DNA of 5,877 nucleotides from Candidatus Nomurabacteria bacterium (GTDB lineage: Bacteria; Patescibacteriota; Minisyncoccia; Phycocordibacterales; UBA9973). The DNA is taken from assembly GCA_023267515.1 (NCBI GenBank), contig JAHFNF010000040.1:1-5877 (forward strand), given 5' to 3'. The notes beneath the pieces are model-generated. The model did not search any database. It was given only the letters and a program-made list of their open reading frames with translations, and was not told the DNA's origin. Of the stretch, positions 4,468 to 5,877 are shown piece after piece. Each line of letters starts with the position of its first letter. Position 1 is the first letter of the stretch. The position numbers were made by a program, and so were the translations under genes.

Positions 4468-5877
4468 TTACGCTTTAACTTCTTCTTTTTTCTTTGGCAT
4501 TATACCATTCGCAATGATTATTTTTTCATATTCTTCTTGCTCCAACGTCTCCACCTCAATAAGTTTGTGCGCGATGGCATCCAGCGCTTTTTTATGCTCT
4601 TTCAATACCTTCTCGGCAGATTTTATACCGTCATCTATTATTCTGGAAACTTCTGCATCCACTTTGGCCGATACTGCCTCCGAATATCCTTTCTCTTCCA
4701 CTCTTCCCCATTGTGGCGCGCCTCCTTCATCACCGAGCGATATTGGCCCGATAAGGTCGGACATTCCAAAACGGGTCACCATCGCTTTCGCTAAATTTGT
4801 CGCCACTTGCAAGTCTGAAGATGGCCCAGTAGTAATATCTCCGAAAATCATTTTTTCTGCCACATAGCCACCTAAAGACATCGCAATGTCGTCTATGAAT
4901 TCTTTTTTAGATTGTAGTCGTCGGTCTTCAATCGGCAATTTCAGGGTGTATCCACCCGCCCGCCCACGAGCGACAATGGAAACTTTATGCACTGGGTCAG
5001 CATAAGGAAGGACTGAGGCGACTAAGGCATGCCCGGCTTCGTGATAAGCAGTGATTTCTTTTTCTTTTTTGGAAAGCAAATGGCTCTTGCGCTCGGGTCC
5101 GAGCATTACTTTTTCAATCGCACGAATCAAATCAAATTGGAAAACTTTTTTGCGATTTTCTCGCGCAGCGAGAATGGCACCTTCATTCATCAATGAGAAT
5201 AAATCAGCTCCGGAAAATCCAGGCGTGCGCTCCGCTATTACTTTTAGGTTTATATCTTCGGCGAGTGGCTTTTTCACGGCGTGAATTTTCAGAATCTCTT
5301 CGCGGTCAGCTCGGTCCGGCAAATCTAAAATCACCTTGCGGTCAAAACGCCCTGGGCGGACGAGCGCTGGGTCCAAGACATCTGGCCTATTGGTCGCCGC
5401 GGTCACAATCACTTTATCCGTCGGCTCAAAGCCATCCATCTCTACTAGGATTTGATTTAAAGTTTGTTCGCGCTCGTCATTGCCCCCGCCATATCCCCCT
5501 CCGCGGGTGCGCCCGATAGCATCCAGCTCATCAATAAAAATAATAGCTGGCGCCGCTTTCTTGGCCATTTTGAAAAGGTCTCGCACGCGTGAGGCGCCGA
5601 CACCGACAAACATTTCTACGAATTCAGAACCGGACAAGTGAAAGAATGGCACGCCCGCTTCGCCGGCGACCGCTCGCGCCAGCAATGTCTTTCCTGTCCC
5701 CGGCGCGCCAGTCAAAATCACCCCCTTTGGAATCCGCGCGCCGATATCTAAAAACTTTTTTGGCGCTTTGAGGAAGTCCACGATTTCGGAGAGCTCTTGC
5801 TTGGCTTCTTTGTTTCCAGCGACATCTTTAAAAGTCACTTTGTTATTTTTATCATCTGGGTCGGTAATACGCGCTTT
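4468..5877 (-). CDS. ftsH: ATP-dependent zinc metalloprotease FtsH, partial (N-terminus outside window)
   Basis: Membrane-anchored AAA+ protease that extracts and degrades unneeded or damaged membrane proteins and some cytoplasmic regulators as a hexamer. The frame is open to the right edge; 469 residues are visible, starting in the linker ([21 protein letters not shown]), so the N-terminal transmembrane part is cut off. Numbering from the V of VTFKDVAG: Walker A GAPGTGKT (44-51), pore loop MFVGVGA (76-82), Walker [13 protein letters not shown] (99-110), second region of homology [21 protein letters not shown] (147-167), zinc site HEAGH (266-270), and third zinc ligand Asp342 in [21 protein letters not shown] (357-369) is also typical, and the C-terminus ends in a short charged tail, KKKEEVKA. 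All catalytic residues are present, so it should be active. The stop is TAA at 4470-4468; no clear terminator follows before the tRNA. Confidence 0.98.
   Translation of the reverse strand, partial: KARITDPDDKNNKVTFKDVAGNKEAKQELSEIVDFLKAPKKFLDIGARIPKGVILTGAPGTGKTLLARAVAGEAGVPFFHLSGSEFVEMFVGVGASRVRDLFKMAKKAAPAIIFIDELDAIGRTRGGGYGGGNDEREQTLNQILVEMDGFEPTDKVIVTAATNRPDVLDPALVRPGRFDRKVILDLPDRADREEILKIHAVKKPLAEDINLKVIAERTPGFSGADLFSLMNEGAILAARENRKKVFQFDLIRAIEKVMLGPERKSHLLSKKEKEITAYHEAGHALVASVLPYADPVHKVSIVARGRAGGYTLKLPIEDRRLQSKKEFIDDIAMSLGGYVAEKMIFGDITTGPSSDLQVATNLAKAMVTRFGMSDLIGPISLGDEGGAPQWGRVEEKGYSEAVSAKVDAEVSRIIDDGIKSAEKVLKEHKKALDAIAHKLIEVETLEQEEYEKIIIANGIMPKKKEEVKA

Overview
The window reads as a chromosomal piece of a Patescibacteria/CPR genome, most likely Parcubacteria-like. 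This is inferred from the very tight gene packing, a short RecO with no cysteines, a one-polypeptide class II glycyl-tRNA synthetase, a large one-pass surface protein built of immunoglobulin-like/DUF11-like modules, and AT-rich spacers with little Shine-Dalgarno signal. No marker gene fixes the lineage. All genes lie on the minus strand, so transcription runs from high to low coordinates. All five visible stop codons are TAA, and nothing suggests a recoded UGA.

In transcription order: the AAA+ ATPase and zinc-protease part of FtsH enters at the right edge and ends at 4468 (its N-terminus is outside the window). An 83-base spacer follows. It holds a relic resembling the 5' half of a tRNA, a perfect 24-bp AT palindrome and a possible promoter. 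Next is an intact tRNA with anticodon UAU (isoleucine, AUA codons), which is a rare solution in bacteria. A 36-base spacer with an extended -10 box and a 23-base imperfect palindrome leads into a two-pass membrane protein with a Cache/PDC-type extracellular sensor domain but no output domain. Its stop is 4 bases from the ATG of a UlaG-like metallo-beta-lactamase-fold hydrolase, whose stop overlaps the ATG of recO (TAATG).

After recO, a 21-base gap carries an extended -10 (TGGTATAAT) placed so that the next mRNA would be leaderless or nearly so. It drives a 642-residue membrane-anchored surface protein. One base after that gene's stop, the glycyl-tRNA synthetase begins and runs off the left edge.

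Functionally this is a mix of housekeeping genes (membrane protein quality control, decoding, recombination repair, tRNA charging) and envelope genes (sensor, surface protein). recO near a glycyl-tRNA synthetase gene echoes the recO-glyQ-glyS order known in Firmicutes, here with a surface-protein gene between them. The points most worth following are the tRNA-Ile(UAU) with its degraded neighbour copy, the palindromes on either side of the tRNA, the sensor without output, and the glycyl-tRNA synthetase that appears to lack its usual insertion. I see no mobile element, CRISPR array or clear intrinsic terminator.
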